Origin: Lycium barbarum
Taxonomy: Eukaryota > Streptophyta > Magnoliopsida > Solanales > Solanaceae
Direction of reading: 5' to 3'
Assembly: GCF_019175385.1 (NCBI RefSeq)
Contig: NC_083339.1
Location: 28,549,637 to 28,613,636, forward strand
DNA length: 64,000 nt
Of this stretch, positions 11,261-23,988 are shown piece by piece (positions within the stretch are counted from its first letter, which is position 1; each line of letters begins with the position of its first letter). Position numbers and translations under genes: made by a program. A model generated the notes under the pieces. That model saw only the letters and a list, made by a program, of their open reading frames with translations, was not told the origin of the DNA and made no database searches.

Positions 11261-11959
11261 ATTGCTAAGGGTTGTATTTATCATTTAGTCCAAGTTCAAG
11301 ATATAGAAGCCAAATCGTCGACTCTTCAGTCTGTCCAAGTAGTGAATGTGTTTCCGGATGTATTCCCGGATGAGCTTCTAGGCCTTCCCCAAAAAGGGAG
11401 ATTGATTTTGCTATTGATGTGCTATCGGATACCAAGCCCATATCTATTCCTCCTTATAGGATGGCTCCCGCAGAGTTGGGAGAGTTGAAGGATCAATTGA
11501 AGGACTTGCTTGAAAAATGCTTTATCAGGCCTAGTTCATACATATGGGGAGCACCCGTGTTGTTTGTATGAAATAAAGATGGCTCCTTGCGAATGTGTAT
11601 TGATTACAGATAACTGAATAAGGTGACAATCAAGAATAAATATCCGCTTCGAAGGATTGATGATTTGTTTGATCAATTGCAGGGTGCCAAATTGTTTTCA
11701 AAGATAGACTTGAGATCCGGGTATCATCAGGTGAGAGTCAGGGAGGAAGATATTCCTAAGACAACCTTCAAAACTAGATATGGCCATTTTGAGTTCCGAG
11801 TAATGTCGTTTGGACTAACTAATGCACCGGCAGTATTTATAGATTTGAGGAAGAATGTGTTCAGGCCTTTTCTAGACTTGTTTGTAATTGTATTCATTGA
11901 TGATATCCTGGTATATTCTCAATCCCAGGCAGAGCATGCAGATCATTTACGTACCGTTC
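11258..11959 (+). pseudogene. Element A reverse transcriptase, N-terminal part
   Basis: 11258-11490 holds the RT linker ([16 protein letters not shown]) and then a shift. 11580-11640 reads SLRMCIDYR, with a stop after it. 11623-11954 contains the RT core: [34 protein letters not shown] and the catalytic FIDDILVYS. The reading stops dead at the insertion of solo LTR D, just after ADHLRTV. The continuation is at 14443. RT copies the element RNA into DNA inside virus-like particles. Confidence 0.88.
11955..11959. repeat. Left target-site duplication of solo LTR D (CGTTC)
   Basis: CGTTC before the solo LTR is repeated exactly after it at 14438-14442. Confidence 0.9.
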
Positions 11960-14437
11960 TGTCACGACCTGACTGGGGGCCGCGACGAGCACCCTGTGCT
12001 ATCCTACCCGGGCACCCCCCTTTTACATACTTTCACATAACATCTAGGTGAGCCATAAATCAGATCATGCATTCTAGTCATCCATCATGCTAGTCCCATT
12101 AGACGACAACATTTCTTATATCATCATAGGCGTCTATGCCACATCAATGTACATGGGCCGACGAGGCCAACAAAATGATATACAAAATATAGGCCGACAG
12201 GGCCAAACACATCTAACCACATACACATGTCTACGAGCCTCTAAAAAGGTTATAACATATCACATGAGCGGGACAGGACCCCGCTGTGCCCATAAATATG
12301 TACACAAAAGAATCTATACCAAAAGCTGCGGCTCCGGATGAGATGGAGCTCCGCAATGTAGTCCCTGAATAATGAAGCTATGGATTGAGTCTATCTCCCT
12401 GTGCACCTACGAGCATGACGCAGCGTCCACAAACAAAAGGACGTCAGTACGAAGAATGTACTGAGTATGTAAAGCATAATCGACAACAATATAGAAGCAT
12501 GATATACAACATATGAGACAGCATAGGGTGAGAGATAATAATATCGTCGTCATAGCACTTACTTGCTTTCCACTAGGACATTCCATTTCTATTGTGTATC
12601 CATATACATCCATATCCGTACTTAATTACCTTCACATTCATTTTCGTATTCATATTCATAACATATTCGTACTCATATTGATGTCATATACATAGCATAT
12701 ACATATATACATATATAGCATGCCCGACCATGAAGGTTCGGTGTTTCATACATACTTGGCCAGCCAAGGCTCAAGGTCATACATACCTGGACCTACCAAG
12801 GCATCAGGGTTATCCGTACCATCTGCAGAGGTGAGCGCGCGTTACGTAATCATATACTTACTCTATACATATTCATATACATATATTCTGCCCGACATCA
12901 TAAGCTCGGGGTCTTATTATAGCCCTTCATAGGCACACATACATATAATAGCTCATGAACAACTTTAGCATCATTTCATTCTCATCATCATTTCTATCAT
13001 TATCATTTATGTCTACCTTATGGGCTTACTCGTCATGCGAGGAACTTAGTACAATCGTAGCATATCTAGCATCGTGAGCTTACTAGCTCGGAAGATCAAT
13101 CATTTGAAGAAGTCGTAGGCTTATGGAAGATTTAGACGTTTGGCCAAAGAACCATGCCTTATGAAAGAAGGGTTAGCCTTACATACCTTTTCGTTCGACT
13201 ATATAACACTTGCACGTTCCCTTTCGACGCTTGCGTTTATACCTTCATCAAGGTCATACTATTGTTAGAATCGACAACTAGCATAAATGGCTAAAGCTAG
13301 AGAAAATCGGATAGCATCTCCTTTATTTATACAACATTCCTCCATATCGTAATTCAACTCCCAAACGTCAACAATACATTTACAATATCATAACAATAGC
13401 CTTTAGTCATCTACATTATCCATATTCTCAATACACTTCCAATTTTCCATATTCAAGACCATAACACACGATTTCGTCCATTCACATACAATGCCTATTT
13501 CATGATCTTAACGTCATTTATAACCCATTCATGTCACAACACAACAACAATCATGATTCAATTCAAACTATTTCTCAAAACGTCACTATTCATCATTCAT
13601 GACCCATTTTGCTATAGTCTTCTAAAATCCAAGCATTTCAACTTCCAAATACCTTAAAAAACATATAAATACCATAAATCTTACCTTGGATGTTGTAGGA
13701 ACAAGCCTTAGTTGATAATACTCCACTTGAGCAAAAACCCTAGTTTATCTCCAATGAGATTTCTTGACTTGAATGATCTTTAATGGGTTTGCTTACACTT
13801 GATTCACTTGTTTTGTGTTGTTGATCACTAAAAACCCTTGAAAACATGTGGAATATATATAGAGATATGTTTTAGAGAGAAGGGGTGTGAAGTAGAAATG
13901 AAATGAAATAAGCTTGGTCCCTTTCATTTATTGAACAAAAATCTGTCCCGACCAAATATACGGACCAACATACGGTCCGTATAAAATCTACTGACCGTAT
14001 GTTTGGTCCAGAGAGTTTGGCCAATCTGGTTTGATTATACGGTCCCAAACATACTGACCGTATAAATTATACGGCCAGTATGTTTGGCCGTATAATCCCC
14101 AGTGATTCCGAAGTTCGTTCCGTCGATTCGTTTGACCTCCAATCCTTATGGAACCTTCTTAACACTTGTTCAACACTTCAATACCAATCCAAGGGACGTT
14201 ATCACTCTTCTCCAAGACATCATTAAGTTCTCGCTAACTCGTTACTCGTATTTCCTTTCCGTTACTTATCAAATACTTTGCCTTCTCTTGGCAACCCTCT
14301 TCCCCCATCTCTAACATCTTTGAACCCTCATCTAGAATCACCGAATGTCATCGCTCGCTCACAAAAACATCGTGTACTCATACTACTCACTAGTTCATTC
14401 ACTTGCGTACCCGCGGACGATTTTTTGAGATGTAACA
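11960..14437 (-). mobile_element. Solo LTR 'D' of a Tekay-type element, reverse orientation, inside A's RT
   Basis: Read on the minus strand it starts TGTTACATCTC and ends GGGCGTCGTGACA-like (plus strand TGTCACGACCTG at 11960). It is flanked by a perfect CGTTC duplication and lacks PBS, PPT and coding domains. Its U5 matches those of A and B, with the same AGTAC..GTACT block (plus 12440-12475), but its U3 is different, so it is another family. A minus-strand TATA-like run is at 13853-13864. A donor-like CCAAG|GTAAGA is at 13687-13679 and an acceptor-like GTAG|GTGC at 12410-12403. Solo LTRs arise by recombination between the two LTRs of a full element. Confidence 0.92.
12407..13684 (-). other. 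Candidate leader intron inside solo LTR D
   Basis: On the minus strand, the donor-like CCAAG|GTAAGA begins the interval at 13684. TACTGAC lies at 12449-12443 with branch A at 12444, and an acceptor-like CTCGTAG|GTGC ends at 12407, 37 nt further. It lies in the same LTR position as in A and B. Inference from motifs. Confidence 0.35.
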
Positions 14438-14442
14438 CGTTC
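14438..14442. repeat. Right target-site duplication of solo LTR D (CGTTC)
   Basis: Exact copy of 11955-11959. Confidence 0.9.
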
Positions 14443-14691
14443 TTAGAGGTCTTCTGGCTCGGGAAGTATTTGCAAACTTTTCAAAGTGTGAGTTTTGGTT
14501 AAATTTGATGACCTTTTTGGGGTATGTTATTTCAGCTGATGGTATTTGAGTGGATACCTAGAAAATTGAAGTTGTGAAGACTTGGCTAAGACCCACAAGA
14601 CCTACGGAAGTTCTTAGTTTTCATGGTTTGGCAGGTTATTACAGAAGATTTTTGGAAGGTTTTTCTGCTATCTCTGCACCATTGATGAAGC
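14443..14691 (+). pseudogene. Element A RT C-terminal part (thumb/connection), between two insertions
   Basis: Continues the RT reading broken at 11954. A relic of the [11 protein letters not shown] region lies at 14455-14500 (stops included), then [20 protein letters not shown] and [15 protein letters not shown], up to the insertion of element B at 14692. It is 249 bp long, bracketed by the solo LTR D duplication and the element B duplication (GAAGC at 14687-14691). Confidence 0.85.
14687..14691. repeat. Left target-site duplication of element B (GAAGC)
   Basis: GAAGC precedes TGTTACACCTCG. The same five bases follow the 3' LTR at 23984-23988. Confidence 0.9.
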
Positions 14692-15257
14692 TGTTACACC
14701 TCGCACTTTCAGAACATGAGCATACCACATACTTCACTGTATTAATGGAGTATCAGAGACGTCCCATGAAGTTTTGGAAGGTACAAGCAATGGAAAGTAC
14801 GTAATAATGAAATAAATGATGTATTACAATCTCGTAAGTCATAACTGCGAAAGACAACCTTGGAACCAAAGGACATGACCATTATCAAGTATAATAAATG
14901 ATAAATATCATGTATGGAGAGTTTCAGAAGATTCCGGGATCAAGAAAATCGAAGAAACTATGTTTGTCGAAAATTTGGAAAGATTTGGCAGGATTTTGGA
15001 CAGAAATTTTGGGTTAAAATCAGAGAGGTACATCTCCTGGGATATCAGGAGTTTTGAGGTGTTTAAAAAGTTTAAAATGAAGTTTGTCGAGTCTAGTTTC
15101 CAATGCAACAAATTGTTCATCGATACAACATCAGAATAGAGAGTTATGGGCATTTTAAAACGGACTGCCAGAAGCCCGTGAACCTACGCGGAAATTCTAG
15201 AATCCTCTTAAAAGTCCACCAATTTCGGCCCACCAAGCCCAACCCGAATTGGACTAC

Positions 15258-15264
15258 TATATAT
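15258..15264 (+). promoter_or_regulatory. Candidate TATA box of the element B 5' LTR
   Basis: TATATAT within GGACTACTATATATGCCCC. The matching site in the 3' LTR is near 22074. Confidence 0.45.
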
Positions 15265-15530
15265 GCCCCTTTAAATCATCTAAATCACCTAATTTCTCAC
15301 CATTTCTCTTCTCCACACTTCTCTAGAACCTCCTACACTTCTCTCTCCACTATAAGAGTATTCTTGAATGTTCTCCACCATTCCAAAACATTCTATACCA
15401 TCGCGAAGGAGGATCAAACTCTAAAAACCCTAGCTAATTCATCGAGAAGAACTGTTTTTGTCTCTACTTAATGTTGTGATTAATTTGGTCTTGGAAGAAG
15501 TTGAGTGGGGTGAAGTTCATCTTGTGTAAG

Positions 15531-16729
15531 GTATGTTCTCCATCATATTTCTCATGATTAAGTTGATTTGAAGGCTTAGCAAGTCCTATAAAAGAAGAGA
15601 ATCATAGTAGAGAAGTTGCAAAGTATTAAAGTAAAGATGATGACTATAGAATGAATTTGAAGGGAGATTTTGGATTAATTTGAGATTAAATTGAATACAA
15701 TTCTTTGATTATGGTATTTTGGATGTTGTTGTTGTTGGTTGGGAAATTGGGAAAACATCGTGTGGGATGTTTTATGGAGCATATTGGTACCGATGATGAT
15801 GTTGTTGATGTTAGTGTTGTATGTGTTGTTGGTTGCTAGTAGTGTGATTTTAGGAAAGGGATATAAACAGGGGAGATACTGCCCGAATTTTGGCAAATTT
15901 TAAGAGGATTTAATTTTAAGGAATAAGACAAGCATATGACGATAAACCTAACAAAAATATGAATTCTCTTGAAATGTAGATTTACGAGCTTGGAAGGATA
16001 AGCGTTAAGTATTAGGAGACCAAAACGGTATATAAGGCTAAACCCTTTCTTTCTAAAGGCATGATTCTTTTCTTATGAACCCATACATGTTTTCAATAAT
16101 ATCCTTATTCCCAAAAAGCTAGAAGTCTATGATTCTTAAGGTTTTTATGATGCTAAGTATGTTCTATGATGACATGATGATGATTCCATTCCATAGATTT
16201 CAAAGGTTATGGATTTGATGCTATTATTAGATTATTGAGCATATTTCATGATTTTCGTGGTTTTATTCATTATTGTTGATCTCACCTCATGATAATTGTT
16301 CCTTCACGGTGAGATATAGCAATGATGATTGTTCCATAATATAAATCGGAGTTTACCAACCTTACGTCACTCCGATAGAGTTGTAGCTTTTGATTGGACT
16401 CTCATGCATGCTTATGTTATGTATGATTACAGTGGGCCTAGTTGGCTGGGCATGACACCACTAGTGGGCGTCATGAGATAATTTCTCCGAATGCAGAAGG
16501 CCTGGACGTGGGCTAATGATGGTATTATGTTATGTATGTATGCAAAATGTTTTTCTTAAAAGGCTTAGCATGCATGGTATCCGCTTTATGAGGTAATCAG
16601 ATGTACAAGTTATCTTGATCTCATGTTATGTTCCATATTTCTTGTTATGTTGTTATTCATGCCTTACATACTCAGTACATTATTTGTACTGACGTCCTTT
16701 TGTTGTGGACGCTGCGCTCATGCCCGCAG
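15531..16729 (+). other. Candidate leader intron inside the B 5' LTR
   Basis: Donor-like GTGTAAG|GTATGT at 15530/15531, TACTGAC at 16687-16693, acceptor-like TGCCCGCAG ending at 16729, 37 nt after the putative branch A. The 3' LTR copy keeps TACTGAC (23541) and CCACAG|GT (ends 23583), again 37 nt apart, but its donor is GTATTT. Confidence 0.4.
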
Positions 16730-17133
16730 ATAGGCAAGAGATGGATCAGATTCGTAGGTACTCTATCAGCGGATTCTTAGGAGCACTCCACTTATTTCGG
16801 AGGTGCAGTCTATTGGTATTGGTCCTCACGGTCACTTGTATTATATGTAGAGGCTCGTAGACATATGTGTACAGTTAGACGTTTCATAACCCTACCGGTT
16901 CATATCATTGTATAATATTTTAGTAGCTCTGTCGGCTGGTGATGATGGACATAGTTGTTGAGGATTATATAGAGATGTGCCATTATGATGTGATATTTGT
17001 CCTTACAGATTATGATATCCATAAGATATCTTTATGGTCCACCCAAAAATGTTTATGAGATGTATGTTTAGAGGTTCTCGGTGTGTTAGCTCCGGGTGCC
17101 CGTCATGGCCCTCTAGTTGGGTCGTGACAAAAG

Positions 17134-17145
17134 TGGTATCAGAGC
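17134..17145 (+). promoter_or_regulatory. Primer-binding site of element B (initiator tRNA-Met)
   Basis: TGGTATCAGAGC, 5 bp after the LTR end, identical to the PBS of A. Confidence 0.9.
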
Positions 17146-19497
17146 AGTTCATCCTAGGGAGTGTCTACTAGCCGTATCCAGTAGAGTCTTGTTTATGGGT
17201 GTGAAGCGCGCCACACTTATAAATAAGAGGCTGCAAGGCATTTAGGAACCATTGACCCTTCCTTCCTATTCTACATCGTGTCGTAGAGCTAAATTATAGG
17301 ATGTGATGTCCCTGATTCTAATCCTAAATGTTTTGATTGTGGATAAGCAGTTGATTATGCCGCTATGAAGTAATTAATGAGAATTGAAGTTGATACTCCG
17401 AGAGGTATGTTTCATGCCTTATTGATATTGATAGGCTTTGATATAAGAACTCGAGCTAGATGAGGCATTTCAAGTGTTTTCTGGGCTATGTGCAGGAATG
17501 AGGCAGTAAGAATTATAGAGGAAACTCTGTCAAAAATTTTACAAATCGAATTGTTTGAATGTCTATGCTATAGAGAAAGAATGAAGGGAAAATGTGACAA
17601 TCAGATGTTTGGTAAGTCATGATTGGATGAACCATTATGAGACGCTTTCAAAGAGAAGTTTTAGGATGATTCTAATTTAAGGGAAGAACACTGGAGGGGA
17701 AAAATGATTAGTAATTAAAGGAGTTGGAATGAGTGCATTCGAGATTTCAGAGAATTGAGATTTATTGAATATATAGGGAAATTTGATACTAAGAATTCAA
17801 ATGCAGTGTTACGATTTATAGATTTGGTGAGCAAGAGATAATGAAAAGATATTGATAAGGGAAAGGAAGCCAACGAGTAGGGAAAAGTTTTACTCTAGAA
17901 GTTTATACATATACATAAGATCAGGACGGGTTGATGACAGGCACACAAACTCATTTTTTCAGACTTTCCTATATGATGTGGGTTTACATTGGGATTTAGA
18001 AGTCACCAGTCATTCGACTTCAAGGGGATTCCGAGTATTTGGTAGTTAGTATTATTCTGAGAATCATTATGGCCAAGTTACTTCGAGTGTTAATGACGAC
18101 CTTGAACTCAAGAATGAGAAATGGTTAGGTAAGTTGGATTGGAATTATGATTGTTTTCCGGAGTGTTTATATAACTTCTAAATGTGATGTGGCTTGGTCG
18201 ATGAAGGAAGTAGAGATTGTATCAATCTTAGGATTATGTGGTGTATTTCTAGCCAATCCTTATAAGAAGGATTCACCACAATATTTTTCAGATGGGTGTT
18301 GTGAAGGTTATTTGACGATAGAGAAATCAGGTGCGATGTCGGTTTATGTGTAAGGAGAGAACAAAGCAGGTGTACAAGTGAAGATAAAATATCACAAGGA
18401 TCGATTCGGTTTCTACGAGAAAGTAAAGGATGCGAGGTTGATTATCTTAGACAAAGAGACAGGGTACAAGTACGACTAAAGATTTTGAAGTAAAAGTATA
18501 TCACCAGGATTTACCGTTAGAACGTAGAAGGACATGCTAGGAAGACCTACAGATTTAGACCTATGACAAAAAAAAGAATATGAGAAACCAGAATAGCTGA
18601 GGGAAATTAGGAGTATATGAGCTTTACAATTAAAATCTTGAAATGATCGTGATTCAGGACAAAATCAAATGGCAATAGGATATCTCGCAAGAAAAGGTGT
18701 TGAAAAGCGATAAAAACATGTTAAGAATATTGATTGTGCCGTATGTCAAAATTGAGGTTGCACTACAGAAAGAATCAAGATTGGGTTTTCTTGGGAATTA
18801 AAGTCAGATAACGGTAACACGACCAAATATATATGCACGAGCATTAGGAAATAGAAGGTCATGATATCATGAAGGGGAGAGAAACTTGGAAAAGAAAAAC
18901 GTATACACATTAAGGATCAGGTAATATATTTGAGGAAAAGGTTAGGACGAAAGCAGGAAAGTAGACAATAGGATCAAATTTTAATAAATCAATGGGAGAT
19001 AGAGTAATGTTGCACGTGACAAGGGATGAATGTGAGGACCCCGGAACCACGTTTTCATAACTAGAGCCAAGAAGGTTGTAAATAATGAATAAAGGTGCAT
19101 CCTTGAGAAGAAATAAACAGATTTTATGAGAGCGACGAGGAAATTTTAAGCTCCTGAGTTTTAACCAGGAGAATGGATGTGAACACATGATCGGTACACC
19201 TATTTAAGGGGAGAAAATACCCCAAGAATTGATTTTCAGCGTCAAAAGGAATTTGCACTCATAACGAAACACTCCAAAGATGAAAACATGGGTTTTACGA
19301 GTAAAAGAAAACAAAAGGCACTATGAGGACTAAAGGAAGGAGGAGGTGTTAATGAAATGGTTAATGGAAATTATGTGGCCGCCGACAACAAGGAGAAGGT
19401 TAATGAGCCAGTAGGCTTGCCCAAAGGAAAACAAATTAAAATTATAAGACAATGGTTGTGTGAAAGATGCGATCATGAAGAAAACCGAGAAAATTTG

Positions 19498-19531
<34 letters not shown>

Positions 19532-21496
19532 ACAAGTTGTAGTATCATAAAGGAAGATGAAGACTCGACGAAAGAAGAAAGGAAAGGGAGTATTTTGTGA
19601 GGATTTCATGATAAGAACAAGAACCGACAGAACACTAGAAGGACTATGATGCATAGCTGTGATGCAAACAAGTAGTTAAGAAGAATTATGGGACAAAATG
19701 AGCTAAGCTAATGAAAGGACGAGTCGTGGGAATGGATGGTGTGGAATATCAAATTTTTATGGTATAATATAGACATAAATCAGAATTAGGAACCCAAAGC
19801 AAGATGAATTTCAAGGATATTAAGAAGATAGTCATGGAGAAAGACTAGGGCTAAATGAGCGTGGTATAGTCGAATACTCCATAAGGGGCCTAATGAATTC
19901 TGATGACCCCATTAATTCATTAGCTTAGGAGATTACTAGTCATGAAAGGTAGAAGTGAAAAGACAATAAAGAAGGCATCTAAATTGTATCTGATATGTAT
20001 AAGCATTTTAATTTGATACAAGAACTCAATTAGCAAAAAGGATAACAAGTTAAACCATGTGATGAAAAGAACTCTGGCATTATAAAGAATAGAGAATTTG
20101 AAGGATCGCTAAGGTCGGCCAGATGACTATCAAAGATGGTTAACACTTAAAGGTTACAGGTATATGGGAACATCCTTTAGAAGGGGAGCAGACCAAATTC
20201 AGTTCTAAGATGAGCTACAATATTCCCAAGCTCAAAAGAGGGAAATATATTAGATTGAAGGAGTCAAATTTCGAAATGAACTGATATGTCAAGAATGTAT
20301 TAAAGAAAAGTGAGAATGGATTAAATGCAGGTGTATCATGAGACAAATATGGGAAGGAGAATAAGTTTTGCCAATGTGATACGTTGTATTCCATACTATG
20401 ACTCGAATCACTAGCGCCGAAGAAATTTTAGGTATATTTAGATATGCAGTAAATACTCCAAGGGGTAGTAGAAGAAGTGAGGAAGGCCGCATGTGATCGG
20501 GGATAAGTATTAGGGACAATCAAGATTACTAAAAAGAAATTGTAGCACTAGAAGAGATGAAAGCTTTAAAAGAGGAATATTTATAGGAAGTTCAATAATC
20601 TTCAAAGGAAAGGAAGATAGTGTGCCTATGGATAGCAGGACAGCAGTATTGCCTGAGATTAGGGAGTACCTTGTAAGTCATGAAATTCCAAGCCACTGGT
20701 TATATCAATTGTGAGAGTATATGACATAGAACCATATAAACAATCATCATGATGAAATGGCTAACAGAATGGTGCAAAGGCGATGATAAGGAGCCGAAGA
20801 AGAAAGGAGGTTAGTTTAAGTCGCAATTAGGCACCGGTATAAGAGAGCCAAGGACTTAAGGAGGGAAGCATACTCGTATTGGAAGGAAATTATGATTAAG
20901 TAGGATTTTATCTTAGTTCCATGTTCATGAGTTTATTTTGTAATTGTGCAAAAACTGACGAGAGGACATTGGAGGAAAACTTCAAATATGAATATGATGA
21001 TATTGTAAGGAATTAAGGGAGGGGGGGTCCGACCAAGGAATTAAAAGAGAAGATATGGTATGTATACAAGGTCAGCTGGTACAAAAAGGGATAATCTAAA
21101 ATAGAACCAAAGAAGCAAGCAAGGAAAGGTGCCATATCTGAACAAGAGAATTTGTTTACTAGTAGAGAAATAAGAAGCAAGGAAAAAGAGTACAACAATT
21201 AAGAGTGTTCAAAGATCGGCAGAGAGCCGTAGCAATCATGAGTTAACACCATCTTAATGGCAACAGGTCCCAGGACGGTGGCTATATAGCAGTTGAACAC
21301 TGGGTACATACATAAAAACATGAGGATATGGAACTAATGAATGAGTTCGACAAAGAATTGGGAGAATATGAAAGAGACTAATGAGCCCATAGAATAAAAG
21401 CATGGAGATCAGGAACTAATGGGGGACAACGATTTTAAGAAATTGATGATTGCATCGTAAGCTCGCAAGCTACAATATTTGAGGACGAATGTTTCT
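17146..21496 (+). other. Noncoding, purine-rich interior of element B
   Basis: About 4.35 kb without a recognisable protein. The plus strand is markedly A/G-rich, especially at 17500-21500. Short ORFs (for example 17852-18049, 18147-18353, 19357-19542) show no motif I know. The first 150 bases after the PBS (GTAGAGTCTTGTTTATGGGTGTG and the region around it) match the leader of A (9305-9335), so the 5' untranslated leader is shared while the coding part has been replaced. The only simple repeat is (TG)n at 19505. Confidence 0.8.
19505..19530 (+). repeat. (TG)13 microsatellite in element B
   Basis: Uninterrupted TG dinucleotides between TATA and TACAAG. Confidence 0.95.
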
Positions 21497-21509
21497 AAGG
21501 GAGGAAGGA
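21497..21509 (+). promoter_or_regulatory. Polypurine tract of element B
   Basis: AAGGGAGGAAGGA lies directly before the 3' LTR. It primes plus-strand synthesis. The same context (GAGGAYGAATGTT..TAAGGG) is found in A at about 26208-26228. Confidence 0.85.
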
Positions 21510-23983
21510 CGTTGCAACTTTCACTTTCAAAACATGAGCATACCACATACATCACCGTATTAATGGAGTATCGGAGACGTCCCATGAAGTTTTGAAAGGT
21601 ACAAGCCATGGAAAGTACATAACAATGAAGTAAAGGATGAATTATGATCTCGTAAGTCGTAACCGGGAAAGACAACCTTCAAATCAAAGGACATGACCAT
21701 TATCAAGTACAATAAATAATAAATATCATGTATGGACAGTTTTTAAAGATTCCGGGATCAAGCAAATCGAAGAAAATAAGTTTGTCGAAAATTTGGAAAG
21801 ATTTGGCAAGATTTTGGACAGAAATTTTGGTCAATTTCAGAGAAGTATATCTCCTGGGATATCAGGAGTTTTTAGGTGTTTCAAAAGCCTAAAATGATGT
21901 TCATCGAGTCTACGTTCCAACGCAACAAACCGTTCATCGATACGACATCGGAGTAGGGAGGTATGAGCATTTTAATATAGACTACCAGAAGCCCGTGAAT
22001 CTACGTGGAAATTCTAGAAACCTCTTAAAAGTCCACCAATTTTAGCCCAACAAGCCCAACCCGAATTGGACTACTATATATACCCCTTTAGGTCATCTAA
22101 ATCACCTAATTTCTCACCATTTCTCTTCTCCACACTTCTCTAGAACCTCCCACACTTCTCTCTCCATTATAAGAGTATTCTTGAAGGTTCTCCACCATTC
22201 CTAAACATTCAATACCATTTCAAAAGAGGATCAAACTCTAAAATCCCTAGCTAATTCATAGATAAAGATTGTTTTTGTCTCTACTTAATGTTGTGATTAA
22301 TTTGGTCTTGGAAGAAGTTGTGGGGTGAAGTTCTTCTAGTGTAAGGTATTTTCTCCATCCTATTTCTCATGATTAAGTTGATTTGAAGGCTTAGCAAGTC
22401 CTATAAAAGAAGAGAATCATAGTAGAGAAGTTGGAAAGTATTAAAGTGAATATGATGACTATAAGATGAATTCGAAGGGATATTTTGGATTAATTTTAGA
22501 TTAAATTGAATATAATTCTTTGATTATGGTATTGTGGATGTTGTTATAGTTGGATGGGAAATTGGAAAAACATCGTGTGGGATGTTTTATGGAGCATACT
22601 GGTACCGATGATGATGTTGTTGATATTAGTGTTGTTGTTGTTATTGGTTGTTGGTATTGTGATTTTTGGATAGGGATATAAACAAGGGAGATGTTGCCCG
22701 AATTTCGGCAGATTTTAAGAGGATTTAATTTAAAGGCATAAGACAAGTTTATGACGATATGCTTAACAAAGATATGAATTCTCTTGGAATGCAGATTTAC
22801 GAGCTTGGAAGGATAAGCGTTAAGTAGTAGGAGACTAAAAAGGTATGTAAGGCTAAATCCTTTCTTTCTAAAGGCATGATTCTTTTCTTATGAACCCATA
22901 CATGTTTTCCATAATATCTTTATTCCCCAAAAGATTGAAGTCTATGATTCTTAAAGTTCTTATGATGCTAAAGACAAGTATGTTCCTTGATCATAATGAT
23001 GATGATTCGCTTCCAGAGATTCCAAAGTTTATGGATTTGATGCTATTATGAGATTATTGAGCTTATTTCATGATTTCCTTGATTTTATTCATTGTTGTTG
23101 ATCTCACCTTAGGATAATTGTTCCTTCAAGGTGAGATATAGCAATGATGATTGTTCCATAATATAAATCGAAGGTTACCGACCTTACGTCACTCCAATAG
23201 AGTTGTAGCTTTTGAATGGATTCTCATGCATGCTTATGTTATGTATTATTACACCGGGCCTAGTTGGCCGGACATGAAACCACTTCAGTGGGCGGCTAAT
23301 GGATAATGACAACACCGGACCTAGTTGGCCGGGCTTGACACCACTAGTGGGAGGCCCGGACGCGGGCTAATGATGATATTATGTTATGTATGTATGCAAA
23401 ATGTTTTTCTTAAAAGGCTATCCATGCATGGTATCCGCTTTATGAGGAAATCAGATGTACAGGTTATCTTGATCTCATATTATGTTCCATATTTCTTGTT
23501 ATGTTATTATTCATGCCTTACATACTCAGTACATTATTCGTACTGACATCCTTTTGTTATGGACGTTGCGCTCATGGCCACAGGTAGGCTGGGAGATGGA
23601 TCCGATCCGTAGGTGCTTTATCAGCGAATTTCTCAGGAACACTCTACTTACTTTGGAGCTGTAGTCTATTGGCATTAGTCTTCATGGTCACTTGTATTCT
23701 ATGTAGAGGCTCGTAGACATGTGTACAGTTAGACATTTCATAACCCTACCGGTTCATATCATTGTATCATATTTTAGTAGCCTATTCGGCTGGTGATGAT
23801 GGACATAGTTCTTGAGGATTATATAGAGATCTGCCATTATGTTGTGATATATGTCCTTACAAACTATGATATCCATGAGCTATCTTTATGGTCCACCCAG
23901 AAATGTTTATGAGATGTATATTTAGAGGTGCTCGGTGTGTTAGCTCCGGGTGCCCGTCATGGCCCTATAGTCGGGTCGTGACA
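21510..23983 (+). repeat. 3' LTR of element B
   Basis: Pairs with 14692-17129. Its first base is mutated (CGTTGCAAC instead of TGTTACACC). It ends GGGTCGTGACA and is followed by GAAGC. It carries two copies of the GGCCTAGTTGGCCGG unit (about 23260-23350) where the 5' LTR has one, showing local repeat gain or loss since insertion. Confidence 0.92.
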
Positions 23984-23988
23984 GAAGC
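23984..23988. repeat. Right target-site duplication of element B (GAAGC)
   Basis: Exact copy of 14687-14691. The A coding sequence resumes here with KLTQKSAKF-like sequence. Confidence 0.9.

Larger units (their letters stand above)
14692..17129 (+). repeat. 5' LTR of element B
   Basis: Starts TGTTACACCTCGCACTTTCA and ends GGGTCGTGACA, and aligns along its length with 21510-23983. It contains a TATA box (15258), a donor-like GTAAG|GTATGT (15530/15531), a palindromic GGCCTAGTTGGC repeat unit at about 16434-16480, and the TACTGAC...GCCCGCAG block (16687-16729). The U3 is unlike that of A but like that of solo LTR F. Confidence 0.93.
14692..23983 (+). mobile_element. Element B: non-autonomous LTR element (LARD-like) nested in A
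   Basis: It has two LTRs of about 2.45 kb (14692-17129 and 21510-23983), a tRNA-Met PBS (17134), a polypurine tract (21497) and a perfect GAAGC duplication. The 4.4-kb interior has no ORF longer than about 90 codons and no gag, protease, RT, RNase H or integrase motif in any frame that I can recognise. That matches the definition of a large retrotransposon derivative. The last bases before the PPT (GAGGACGAATGTTTCTAAGG) match the same place in Tekay elements A and E, and the U5 ends match A. This suggests it was mobilised by Tekay-type proteins. Confidence 0.9.

Noticed and set aside
14102..14502. Overlapping ORFs of 70-74 codons inside solo LTR D
   Set aside because: They lie on the plus strand of a reverse LTR, have no known motif and are expected by chance.
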